A DNA stretch of 8,322 nucleotides, taken from assembly GCA_030539475.1 (NCBI GenBank), contig JAUNRY010000049.1, positions 1 through 8,322 of the forward strand, given 5' to 3'. How positions within the stretch are numbered: the stretch's first letter is position 1; every line of letters begins with the position of its first letter. The notes beneath the pieces are model-generated. The model saw only the letters and a program-made list of their open reading frames with translations, was not told where the DNA came from and searched no databases. A program made the position numbers and the translations under genes. Of this stretch, positions 1 through 6,042 are shown piece by piece. The stretch is from Bacteroidia bacterium (GTDB taxonomy: Bacteria > Bacteroidota > Bacteroidia > Bacteroidales > Dysgonomonadaceae).

Positions 1-208
1 CTGTTAATAATTTGTCTATAGGGCTTTGTTTTCTCATGGCTTCCCTGTCTTGCGAAGTAGCGCAACTTATACCTCTGTCTTTCATCGCTTTGCTTCCGCC
101 GATATGTGTGTTGGGAAATTCGCCTTTTTTTGAGAAAAACACCCTTATTCCCATCAGCAGCACTGCAATAAAGACTAAAATTATACCTATGAGTAATGTT
201 TCTATCAT
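1..208 (-). CDS. Small single-span membrane protein, 3' end missing (window edge)
   Basis: An open frame starts at ATG 208-206 on the minus strand and runs for 69 codons to the window edge without a stop. The protein begins with a hydrophobic stretch (residues about 4-24, ending in FF), followed by a Lys-rich SKKGEFPNTH segment and then a polar tail with one Cys (C49) in GISCATSQD. That is an N-terminal membrane anchor followed by a small soluble tail. It resembles, from memory only, a short Bacteroidota family annotated as 'membrane or secreted protein', which has a KKDGEFAGTC-like segment after its membrane span. Function is unknown. A perfect TAnnTTTG promoter element lies 23 bases upstream, which supports the frame and the start. 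The plus-strand open frame over the same bases (12-212) looks like its shadow: it has no promoter and no recognisable features. Confidence 0.72.
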   Translation of the reverse strand, partial: MIETLLIGIILVFIAVLLMGIRVFFSKKGEFPNTHIGGSKAMKDRGISCATSQDREAMRKQSPIDKLLT

Positions 209-230
209 TTAATTCTTTAAATTTGTGGCG

Positions 231-238
231 CAAAGATA
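231..238 (-). promoter_or_regulatory. -7 promoter element (TATCTTTG) for the small membrane protein gene
   Basis: Read on the minus strand, the bases are TATCTTTG, a perfect match to the Bacteroidota primary sigma factor -7 consensus TAnnTTTG. It sits 23 bases before the minus-strand ATG at 208, so the untranslated leader should be about 15-20 nt. I see no convincing -33 TTG element at the usual spacing. The same 8-mer precedes the PIN gene at 1912-1919. Confidence 0.6.
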
Positions 239-389
239 GTTTAAATAGCTAATTAAAACTCATTTTTCGTATTAAAGATGCTAAATTTTTCTGTTTTTTC
301 CGATTTTCATCCTTATTTTTTCGGCTAAAGCATAAACAAGAAAGCTCTTTACATGTTAATATAGAGTACACAATTTTAAAAAAAGTATT

Positions 390-1859
390 ATGAGTATCAA
401 AGACCTCGAACCTAAAATCGTGTGGAGCTATTTCCACGACATTACGCAAATTCCTCGTCCTTCCAAAAAAGAAGAAAAAATTCTGGCATACCTAATCAAT
501 TTTGCCAAGGAACACAAACTGGAGGCTAAACAAGACAAGGTAGGCAATCTCCTCATCACAAAACCCGCCACGAAAGGAAAAGAAGATGTACCTACGGTAA
601 TATTGCAATCGCACGTGGATATGGTTTGCGAAAAAAACAGCGACGTTACGCACGATTTCGATAACGACCCCATCGAAACCATCATCGACCGCGATTGGGT
701 AAAAGCCAACGGAACCACGCTCGGAGCCGATAACGGGATAGGTGTTGCCGCGCAACTGGCGGTACTTGCGTCAACCGACATTGCGCACGGGAAAATTGAA
801 GCGTTGTTTACCGTTGACGAAGAAACCGGGCTCACCGGCGCCAACTCGCTGCAACCGGATTTCGTTACCGGCAATATCCTGCTGAATTTGGATACCGAAG
901 AAGAAGGCGAAATTTACATCGGCTGCGCCGGCGGAAAAGGCACCAAAGCCCATTTCAAGTACAAGGCAAAAGACGTTCCCAAGAAATATTTCTGGTTCAA
1001 AGTGCAGGTGAAAGGGCTTCGCGGCGGCCATTCGGGAAGCGACATAGACAAAGGATTGGGTAACGCCAACAAAATCCTCAACCGTTTTTTGTTTTCCATC
1101 ATGCGCAAAAAATACGGCATGGTTCTCTCGAAAATAGGCGGCGGAAACCTCCACAACGCTATCGCGAGAGAAGCGTTCGCGGTTGTGGGAGTGAAAGAAA
1201 AGTACAAAGAAGATATGCGCGTGAAACTGAATGTTTTTTTGGATCAGGTGCAAAACGAATACAAAAAAACCGAGCCCAACCTCGACATTCACCTCGAATC
1301 GGTGCAAATACCGTCGAAAATCATTAAGAAAAGCGTGGCCGAAAAACTGATACAGGCCATTTACGCGTGTCCGCACGGAGTTATCGGGATGAGCCGCGAT
1401 ATTGCCAGATTGGTAGAAACTTCCACCAACCTGGCATCGGTAAAAATGCTGGATAACCACATCATTGAAATTGGCACCAGCCAGCGCAGCTCGGTTGAAT
1501 CGTGCAAAACAGACATTGTAAACATGGTTTCCACCGTTTTTGATTTGGCTGGAGCCAAAGTTACGCACAACGACGGATATCCGGGCTGGCAACCGAATCC
1601 CGATTCCGAAATTTTAAAACTGGCTAAAGCGGAATACAAAAAACTTTACAACAAAAACGCCAAGGTAAAAGCTATTCACGCCGGCCTGGAGTGCGGTTTG
1701 TTCCTTGAGAAATATCCCGGCCTGGACATGATTTCCATCGGCCCCGATATGACGGATGTCCATTCGCCCGACGAAAAAATGAAAATCTCATCCGTTGGAA
1801 AATTTTGGGATTATCTGGTAAAAATATTGGAAAATATTCCGGAGCAGGTGGTTGAATAA
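390..1859 (+). CDS. pepD: Aminoacyl-histidine dipeptidase (cytosol non-specific dipeptidase), peptidase family M20C
   Basis: This 489-residue protein is a zinc-dependent cytosolic dipeptidase that cleaves Xaa-His and many other dipeptides in peptide recycling. The family pattern is complete. HVDM gives metal ligand H75 and catalytic-site D77. GADNG gives the bridging D114. DEETG gives general base E144 and ligand E145. LDTEEEG gives D168. DVHSPDE gives H458. These line up with the residues known from Vibrio PepD (H80, D82, D119, E149, E150, D173, H461) with an offset of only 3-5. The GGHSGSDI segment (residues 212-219) belongs to the lid/dimerisation region. Length is normal for the family, and there is no signal peptide. 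The start at 390 gives the family N-terminus (a short helix, then YFHDITQIPRPS). No perfect TAnnTTTG element lies upstream in 241-389, so its promoter is not resolved. A hairpin terminator follows 7 bases after the stop, so it is probably a single-gene transcript. Confidence 0.96.
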   Translation: MSIKDLEPKIVWSYFHDITQIPRPSKKEEKILAYLINFAKEHKLEAKQDKVGNLLITKPATKGKEDVPTVILQSHVDMVCEKNSDVTHDFDNDPIETIIDRDWVKANGTTLGADNGIGVAAQLAVLASTDIAHGKIEALFTVDEETGLTGANSLQPDFVTGNILLNLDTEEEGEIYIGCAGGKGTKAHFKYKAKDVPKKYFWFKVQVKGLRGGHSGSDIDKGLGNANKILNRFLFSIMRKKYGMVLSKIGGGNLHNAIAREAFAVVGVKEKYKEDMRVKLNVFLDQVQNEYKKTEPNLDIHLESVQIPSKIIKKSVAEKLIQAIYACPHGVIGMSRDIARLVETSTNLASVKMLDNHIIEIGTSQRSSVESCKTDIVNMVSTVFDLAGAKVTHNDGYPGWQPNPDSEILKLAKAEYKKLYNKNAKVKAIHAGLECGLFLEKYPGLDMISIGPDMTDVHSPDEKMKISSVGKFWDYLVKILENIPEQVVE

Positions 1860-1865
1860 TGAAAG

Positions 1866-1889
1866 AAGCGAGTTTAGGCTCGCTTTTTT
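1866..1889 (+). terminator. Intrinsic terminator of pepD
   Basis: AAGCGAG (1866-1872) pairs perfectly with CTCGCTT (1879-1885) around a six-base loop, TTTAGG. Four further T follow the stem (1886-1889). It begins seven bases after the pepD stop codon. The AAGCGAG/CTCGCTT core recurs in the terminator after PNPase. Confidence 0.85.
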
Positions 1890-1911
1890 ACTCAATGTGT
1901 CAAAAGATTGT

Positions 1912-1919
1912 TATCTTTG
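1912..1919 (+). promoter_or_regulatory. -7 promoter element (TATCTTTG) for the PIN toxin operon
   Basis: TATCTTTG is a perfect TAnnTTTG match, 21 bases before the ATG at 1941. Transcription should start near 1924-1928. It therefore lies inside the longer open frame that begins at 1908 and argues for the downstream start at 1941. No clear -33 element is visible. Confidence 0.6.
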
Positions 1920-1940
1920 AAATACCTAAAAAATAAATAT

Positions 1941-2402
1941 ATGAAACAGCGGTTTTATTTCGATACTTCGGTTTTTGGTGGTGTATTTGATGCGGAATCC
2001 GAGGAAGCAACATTGCAACTATTCGAAAGGGTTAAACTCGGAAAAGTTATTTGTGTTTTTTCGAATTTGACGGAAACAGAATTGATAAATGCGCCGGAAA
2101 ATGCACGTAATTATTTTAAATCATTACCAAAAGCCAACTTAGCAAGAGTTGAAATTGGAAATGAAGCGATTCGTCTTGCCGAAAAATATATCGATGAAAA
2201 AGTTGTTGGAGAAACAAGCTTCGATGATTGTTTGCATATTGCCGTCGCAACTTTAAATAAAGTTGACATTTTAGTGAGTTGGAATTTCAGGCACATAGTT
2301 AATGTATACAGAATCAGGGGATATAATTCTGTTAATCTAAGAATGAATTATTTGCCTCTTGAGATAAGATCACCCCAAGAAATTTTAGAATATGAAGACT
2401 AA
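1941..2402 (+). CDS. PIN-domain protein, probable toxin of a VapBC-like type II toxin-antitoxin pair
   Basis: The 153-residue product is a single PIN domain, a Mg-dependent RNase fold common in VapC toxins. The visible acidic pattern is D8 in YFDTSVFGG, E45/E47 in LTETELIN, D95/D96 in SFDDCLHIAVA, and the VDILVSWNFRHIVN segment (D109, N115) that closes the active site. The DDCLHIA and SWNFRHI signatures are typical of this VapC-like subgroup. I use ATG 1941 rather than 1908: the -7 promoter element at 1912-1919 lies between them, and MKQRFYFDTSVFGG is the normal family start. The stop overlaps the next gene, the antitoxin candidate, by 11 bases, which implies translational coupling. The block is visibly AT-richer than pepD or PNPase and has different codon use, as expected for a mobile toxin-antitoxin module. 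RNase activity and target are inferred from the family only. Confidence 0.85.
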   Translation: MKQRFYFDTSVFGGVFDAESEEATLQLFERVKLGKVICVFSNLTETELINAPENARNYFKSLPKANLARVEIGNEAIRLAEKYIDEKVVGETSFDDCLHIAVATLNKVDILVSWNFRHIVNVYRIRGYNSVNLRMNYLPLEIRSPQEILEYED

Positions 2403-2553
2403 AGACAAATTACAAAAAACAGAAAAGGAATTTGATGCTGTCAAAACATTTCGAGAGATAAAAGACAAAATTTCTATCGACCTGTATGGTAAAAGTAATG
2501 AGCAAATAAAAGAATATTTGCAGAAACATAGCTCGATGCTACAAAATAAATAA
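2392..2553 (+). CDS. Small antitoxin candidate paired with the PIN-domain toxin
   Basis: This 53-codon ORF begins at ATG 2392 inside the last codons of the PIN gene (11-base overlap, different frame) and ends at TAA 2551-2553. The product is highly charged and helix-prone: a Lys-rich start, then KEFDAVKTFREIKDKIS, then a SNEQIKEYLQKH helix. The FDAVKxxREIrDKIS pattern matches, from memory, short proteins found next to PIN toxins in Bacteroidota and cyanobacteria and annotated as antitoxin components. No DNA-binding domain is obvious, so autoregulation cannot be asserted. The order is toxin first and antitoxin second, the reverse of the usual vapBC order. The position, overlap and composition make a bound antitoxin the best explanation, but the sequence alone does not prove it. 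Confidence 0.75.
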   Translation: MKTKDKLQKTEKEFDAVKTFREIKDKISIDLYGKSNEQIKEYLQKHSSMLQNK

Positions 2554-2625
2554 CTTATTTTTATAAGTCGTATGAATATAAAACCGTGCGATAAAGGCGG
2601 CTGCATTAGTTTATAGAATTGTTGT

Positions 2626-3651
2626 ATGAATAAGATTTTGCTCATCGTTTGTTTTTCTCTTGTCGCTATCTCTGCATCTTTTTCCCAAACCGATTTCCGC
2701 ATTATGTTCTACAACGTAGAAAACCTCTTCGATACTGTGGACGACCCCGATAAAAACGACGATGAATTTCTCCCCGGCGCCGGCATGAACTGGACACCCT
2801 GGAAATATTGGGAAAAACTCCGCAACATTACCCGCGTAATCACTGCCGTTGGCGGCATGCAATCGCCCGCGCTGGTGGGGCTTTGCGAAATTGAAAACGA
2901 CAGCGTTGTTTTCGACCTCACGCGCCGATCGCCGCTTCGGGCGCAAAGTTACGAATACATCGTTACAAACTCGCCCGACGATCGCGGCATTGATGTGGCA
3001 TTACTGTATCAGCGGCATCAATTTAACCTGCTCCAACATCATGAATATGAGATAGTTTTTCAGGATAAAACCACGCGGCCTACCCGCAACCTGCTTCATG
3101 CCGTCGGGCGAATTATTTCCGGCGATACGCTCGACATTTTCGTCTGCCACTGGCCCAGCCGCAGCGGCGGACAACGCGAAACCGAGCCTGCACGCATCCA
3201 TGCCGCCGCTTTGCTCCGCAATAAAGTGGACAGTTTGTTCGTAGTTCGGGAAAAAGCCAACATTGTTGTTATGGGCGATTTTAACGACCATCCCGACAAC
3301 AGAAGCATCTTTCAAACGCTCGGCGCAAGAAGTTTAAACTATCATCGCTCCGATAAAGAACTGTACAACATGTTTTTCCACCGGCTGAAAGAACGAAATT
3401 TCGGCACCTATTTCTTTCAGGGGCGCTGGGGAATGCTCGACCAGTTTATCGTGAGCGGTAACCTATTGGCAGACAGCAGTTCGGTTCGTATCAAAAACAG
3501 CGAAGCACACATTTTCAAGCCCGACTTTCTGCTCGAAGACGATCCCAAATTCGGCGGAAAACGTCCGTACCGCACTCATCTTGGCCCCAGATACATCGGC
3601 GGTTTCAGCGACCATTTGCCGGTGTATATGGATTTGAGCGTTGAGCATTGA
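2626..3651 (+). CDS. Secreted endonuclease/exonuclease/phosphatase (EEP) family protein
   Basis: The 341-residue protein has a signal peptide (MNKILLIVCF followed by SLVAISASFS; probable cleavage after about residue 20, with no lipobox Cys), so it should be exported to the periplasm or outer surface. The mature part is one EEP (DNase I/exonuclease III/phosphodiesterase) domain. Its metal-dependent active site is visible in order: N30 in YNVENLFD, E88/E90 in LCEIEN, R120-D123 in DDRGIDVALLY, H175 in CHWPSRSGG, D218 and N220 in GDFNDHP, D272 in LDQF and the final D329-H330 in FSDHLP. All catalytic positions are kept, so it is probably an active hydrolase. The fold covers nucleases, sphingomyelinases and inositol phosphatases, and the substrate cannot be chosen here. 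No partner gene is adjacent; the upstream toxin-antitoxin pair is probably an unrelated insertion. The C-terminal codons lie in a heptamer tandem repeat. Confidence 0.9.
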   Translation: MNKILLIVCFSLVAISASFSQTDFRIMFYNVENLFDTVDDPDKNDDEFLPGAGMNWTPWKYWEKLRNITRVITAVGGMQSPALVGLCEIENDSVVFDLTRRSPLRAQSYEYIVTNSPDDRGIDVALLYQRHQFNLLQHHEYEIVFQDKTTRPTRNLLHAVGRIISGDTLDIFVCHWPSRSGGQRETEPARIHAAALLRNKVDSLFVVREKANIVVMGDFNDHPDNRSIFQTLGARSLNYHRSDKELYNMFFHRLKERNFGTYFFQGRWGMLDQFIVSGNLLADSSSVRIKNSEAHIFKPDFLLEDDPKFGGKRPYRTHLGPRYIGGFSDHLPVYMDLSVEH

Positions 3652-3660
3652 GCGTTGGGC
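3634..3660 (+). repeat. Heptamer tandem repeat across the stop codon of the EEP gene
   Basis: The 7-base unit TTGAGCG occurs at 3634-3640, with one change (final A) at 3641-3647, again exactly at 3648-3654, and as a degenerate fourth copy beginning TTGGGC at 3655-3660. The stop codon TGA (3649-3651) lies inside the third unit. A unit of seven is not a multiple of three, so gain or loss of one copy would alter the reading frame at the very end of the protein. Confidence 0.8.
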
Positions 3661-3692
3661 ACAGAACCATATCTCAAATGCCCTGTTTTCTC

Positions 3693-3712
3693 CGTTTATC
3701 GCAAACGTTTTT
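3693..3712 (+). terminator. Weak terminator candidate after the EEP gene
   Basis: CGTTT (3693-3697) pairs with AAACG (3703-3707) around a five-base loop, and five T follow (3708-3712). The stem is short and holds only two G-C pairs, so termination would be weak. It is the only T-tailed hairpin between the EEP gene and the PNPase promoter. Confidence 0.35.
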
Positions 3713-3756
3713 CAATATTTTATAGTTTTATCCACTTCAAAACGAAAACTTTGTGT

Positions 3757-3764
3757 TAACTTTG
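3757..3764 (+). promoter_or_regulatory. -7 promoter element (TAACTTTG) for pnp
   Basis: TAACTTTG matches TAnnTTTG exactly and lies 38 bases before the pnp ATG. The predicted leader is about 30 nt and AT-rich. No strong -33 TTG is visible at the usual spacing. It shows that pnp has its own promoter rather than depending on read-through from the EEP gene. Confidence 0.65.
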
Positions 3765-3802
3765 CAGACTTTTATATCCAAAATTAAAACAATAAATTAT
3801 TT

Positions 3803-5953
3803 ATGATGAATCCAATTACAAAGCGAATCGAGTTGTCAGACGGACGCACGATTACGCTCGAAACGGGAAAACTGGCAAAACAAGCCGATGGAGCGGTTGA
3901 GTTACGCATGGGAAATACCATGTTGCTCGCCACGGTTTGCGCCGCCAAAGACGCTGCCCCCGGAGTAGATTTTATGCCGCTGCAAGTTGAATACAAAGAA
4001 AAATTTTCTGCATACGGAAGGTTTCCGGGCGGATTTATGAAACGCGAAGGACGCCCTTCCGATTATGAAATACTCACCAGTCGATTAATCGACCGCGCTT
4101 TGCGCCCCCTCTTCCCCGATGATTATCACGCCGAAGTTTTTGTAACCGTAATGCTTTTCTCGTCCGACGGCGAAGATATGCCCGATGCCTTAGCCGGACT
4201 GGCTGCCTCTGCCGCTCTTGCCGTTTCCGATATACCTTTCAACGGACCATTGTCCGAAGTACGCGTTGCGCGCGTCGACGGCCAACTCATCGTTAACCCC
4301 ACCTTCAAGCAATTGGAAAAAGCCGATATGGACATTGTGGTAGGCGCCACTCTCGACAACATCATGATGGTGGAAGGCGAAATGAGCGAAGTTTCGGAAG
4401 CCGAGCTGCTCGAAGCCATTAAATTTGCTCACGAAGAAATCAAAAAACACTGCCAGGTTCAGCTCGAACTGATGGAACTTTGCGGAACCACTCAAAAACG
4501 CGAATATTCGCACGAAGAAAACAACGAAGAACTTCGCAAACAGGTTTGGGACGTATGTTATCCCAAGGCTTTCACGGTGGCTACTTCGCAAAACCCCAAC
4601 AAACACGAACGAAAAGACAATTTCAGCGCCATTCTGGATGAGTTTCTGCAAGCCATTCCCGAAGAAGAGCGCGAAGAAAAAGAACCGCTCGTATCGAAAT
4701 ATTACCACGAGGTGGAAAAAGAAGCCATGCGCCGCAGCATTCTCGACGAAGGCAAACGCCTGGACGGAAGAACCACCACCGATATACGCCCCATCTGGAG
4801 CGAAGTGGACTATGTTCAAGGCCCGCACGGCTCCGCTGTTTTCACACGCGGCGAAACGCAATCTCTTACCACAGTTACGCTGGGTACGAAATTAGACGAA
4901 AAAATAGTTGACGACGTGCTCAACCACAGCACAGAACGTTTTCTGCTGCACTACAACTTTCCGCCGTTCTCCACGGGCGACGCTCGTCCGCAACGCGCAA
5001 CAGGCCGCCGCGAAATCGGCCACGGAAACCTGGCTCACCGCGCGCTCAAGCGCATGATTCCGCAAGGATATCCATACGTTATCCGCGTAGTTTCCGATAT
5101 TCTGGAGTCCAACGGCTCATCTTCTATGGCCACGGTTTGCGCCGGAACACTCGCGCTGATGGATGCCGGCGTAACCGTTAAAAAACCCGTATCGGGTATC
5201 GCCATGGGATTGATTTCCGAAAATAAAGGAGAAAAATTTGCCGTTCTTTCCGATATTTTGGGCGATGAAGACCACCTGGGCGATATGGATTTTAAAGTTT
5301 GCGGAACCAAAGACGGAATCACCGCCACGCAAATGGACATCAAGGTTGACGGGCTGTCGTACGAAATTCTTGAAAAAGCGCTGGCACAAGCCAAAGAGGG
5401 ACGCGAACACATCATGGGCAAAATGATGGAAACCATTTCCGAACCGCGCGCCGATTTGAAACCGCACGCCCCGCGCATCGAAGTGATTGAAATTCCGAAA
5501 GATTACATCGGCGCCGTTATTGGCCCGGGTGGAAAAATCATTCAGGGAATTCAGGAAGAAACCGGAGCCATCATTACCATCGAAGAAATCGACAACAAAG
5601 GCCGCGTAGAAGTTTCGGCCAACAACAAAGGCTCCATCGATGCCGCCATGAACAAGATAAAAGGCATTGTTGCCGTTCCCGAAGTTGGCGAAGTGTACGA
5701 AGCCACCGTTCGTTCGGTAATGCCTTACGGCGCTTTCTGCGAATTTCTTCCCGGCAAAGACGGCTTGCTGCACATTTCCGAAATCGACTGGAAACGGTTG
5801 GAAAAAGTGGAAGATGCCGGCATAAAAGAAGGCGATAAAATTAATGTAAAACTCATTGATATCGACCCCAAAACCGGCAAATTTAAACTATCGCGCAAGG
5901 TATTGTTGCCGCGTCCGCCACGGCCGGAAAATCCCAAACAGGAAAATCAATAA
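3803..5953 (+). CDS. pnp: Polyribonucleotide nucleotidyltransferase (PNPase)
   Basis: The 716-residue enzyme degrades RNA 3' to 5' with phosphate, releasing nucleoside diphosphates, and can run in reverse to add tails. The domain order is complete: first RNase PH-like domain (about 10-220, with FPGGFMKREGRPSDYEIL), the helical PNPase linker (about 240-315), second RNase PH-like domain (about 320-550), KH domain (about 560-620, with IGPGGK at 573-578) and S1 domain (about 627-698, GEVYEATVRSVMPYGAF). The second core carries the catalytic-site segments GDARPQRATGRREIGHGNLA and SNGSSSMATVCAG. The Mg-binding aspartates of GDEDHLGDMDF are D488 and D494 (equivalent to E. coli D486 and D492). Length is normal. 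The start has two consecutive ATG codons (3803 and 3806) and no Shine-Dalgarno; either could be used. The short Pro-rich tail after S1 is variable in the family. rpsO is not adjacent, unlike in Escherichia coli. Confidence 0.98.
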   Translation: MMNPITKRIELSDGRTITLETGKLAKQADGAVELRMGNTMLLATVCAAKDAAPGVDFMPLQVEYKEKFSAYGRFPGGFMKREGRPSDYEILTSRLIDRALRPLFPDDYHAEVFVTVMLFSSDGEDMPDALAGLAASAALAVSDIPFNGPLSEVRVARVDGQLIVNPTFKQLEKADMDIVVGATLDNIMMVEGEMSEVSEAELLEAIKFAHEEIKKHCQVQLELMELCGTTQKREYSHEENNEELRKQVWDVCYPKAFTVATSQNPNKHERKDNFSAILDEFLQAIPEEEREEKEPLVSKYYHEVEKEAMRRSILDEGKRLDGRTTTDIRPIWSEVDYVQGPHGSAVFTRGETQSLTTVTLGTKLDEKIVDDVLNHSTERFLLHYNFPPFSTGDARPQRATGRREIGHGNLAHRALKRMIPQGYPYVIRVVSDILESNGSSSMATVCAGTLALMDAGVTVKKPVSGIAMGLISENKGEKFAVLSDILGDEDHLGDMDFKVCGTKDGITATQMDIKVDGLSYEILEKALAQAKEGREHIMGKMMETISEPRADLKPHAPRIEVIEIPKDYIGAVIGPGGKIIQGIQEETGAIITIEEIDNKGRVEVSANNKGSIDAAMNKIKGIVAVPEVGEVYEATVRSVMPYGAFCEFLPGKDGLLHISEIDWKRLEKVEDAGIKEGDKINVKLIDIDPKTGKFKLSRKVLLPRPPRPENPKQENQ

Positions 5954-5971
5954 ATCCGGATAGTATGTATG

Positions 5972-6003
5972 AAAAAGCGAGCCTTTCGGGGCTCGCTTTT
6001 TTT
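5972..6003. terminator. Bidirectional terminator between convergent pnp and the radical SAM gene
   Basis: AAAAAGCGAGCC (5972-5983) pairs perfectly with GGCTCGCTTTTT (5990-6001) around loop TTTCGG, followed by two more T on the plus strand. Read on the minus strand, the hairpin also ends in a T run from the A tract at 5972-5976. It lies 18 bases after the pnp stop and 39 bases after the stop of the minus-strand gene, so it can terminate both. Confidence 0.9.
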
Positions 6004-6042
6004 ATATCCTGCACGGGAAGTGCTTAATTCCTAACTTGGGCT

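Noticed and set aside
12..212. Plus-strand open frame at the left edge, with hydrophobic stretches
   Set aside because: It overlaps the minus-strand small membrane protein, which has a proper start, a -7 promoter element and a plausible membrane-anchor layout. The plus frame has none of these.
771..1592. A 273-codon open frame on the minus strand opposite pepD
   Set aside because: The plus strand encodes a complete PepD with all catalytic residues. The antisense translation is Phe/His/Val-rich with no recognisable domain and arises from the codon bias of pepD.
2553..2568. Hairpin ACTTAT-TTTT-ATAAGT after the antitoxin candidate
   Set aside because: The stem is almost all A-T and no T run follows, so it cannot be called a terminator. 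It may be chance in AT-rich DNA.
2614..2621. TAGAATTG as a promoter for the EEP gene
   Set aside because: It has one mismatch to TAnnTTTG and ends four bases before the ATG, leaving almost no room for a transcription start.
4190..5773. Long minus-strand open frames inside pnp (4190-4861, 5117-5773)
   Set aside because: Same cause: they mirror codon bias of a fully conserved PNPase, are rich in Phe and Gly, and have no promoter element or family motif.
6011..6023. Small hairpin GCAC-GGGAA-GTGC between pnp and the radical SAM gene
   Set aside because: Only four base pairs with no T run on either strand, and a strong terminator lies just beside it.
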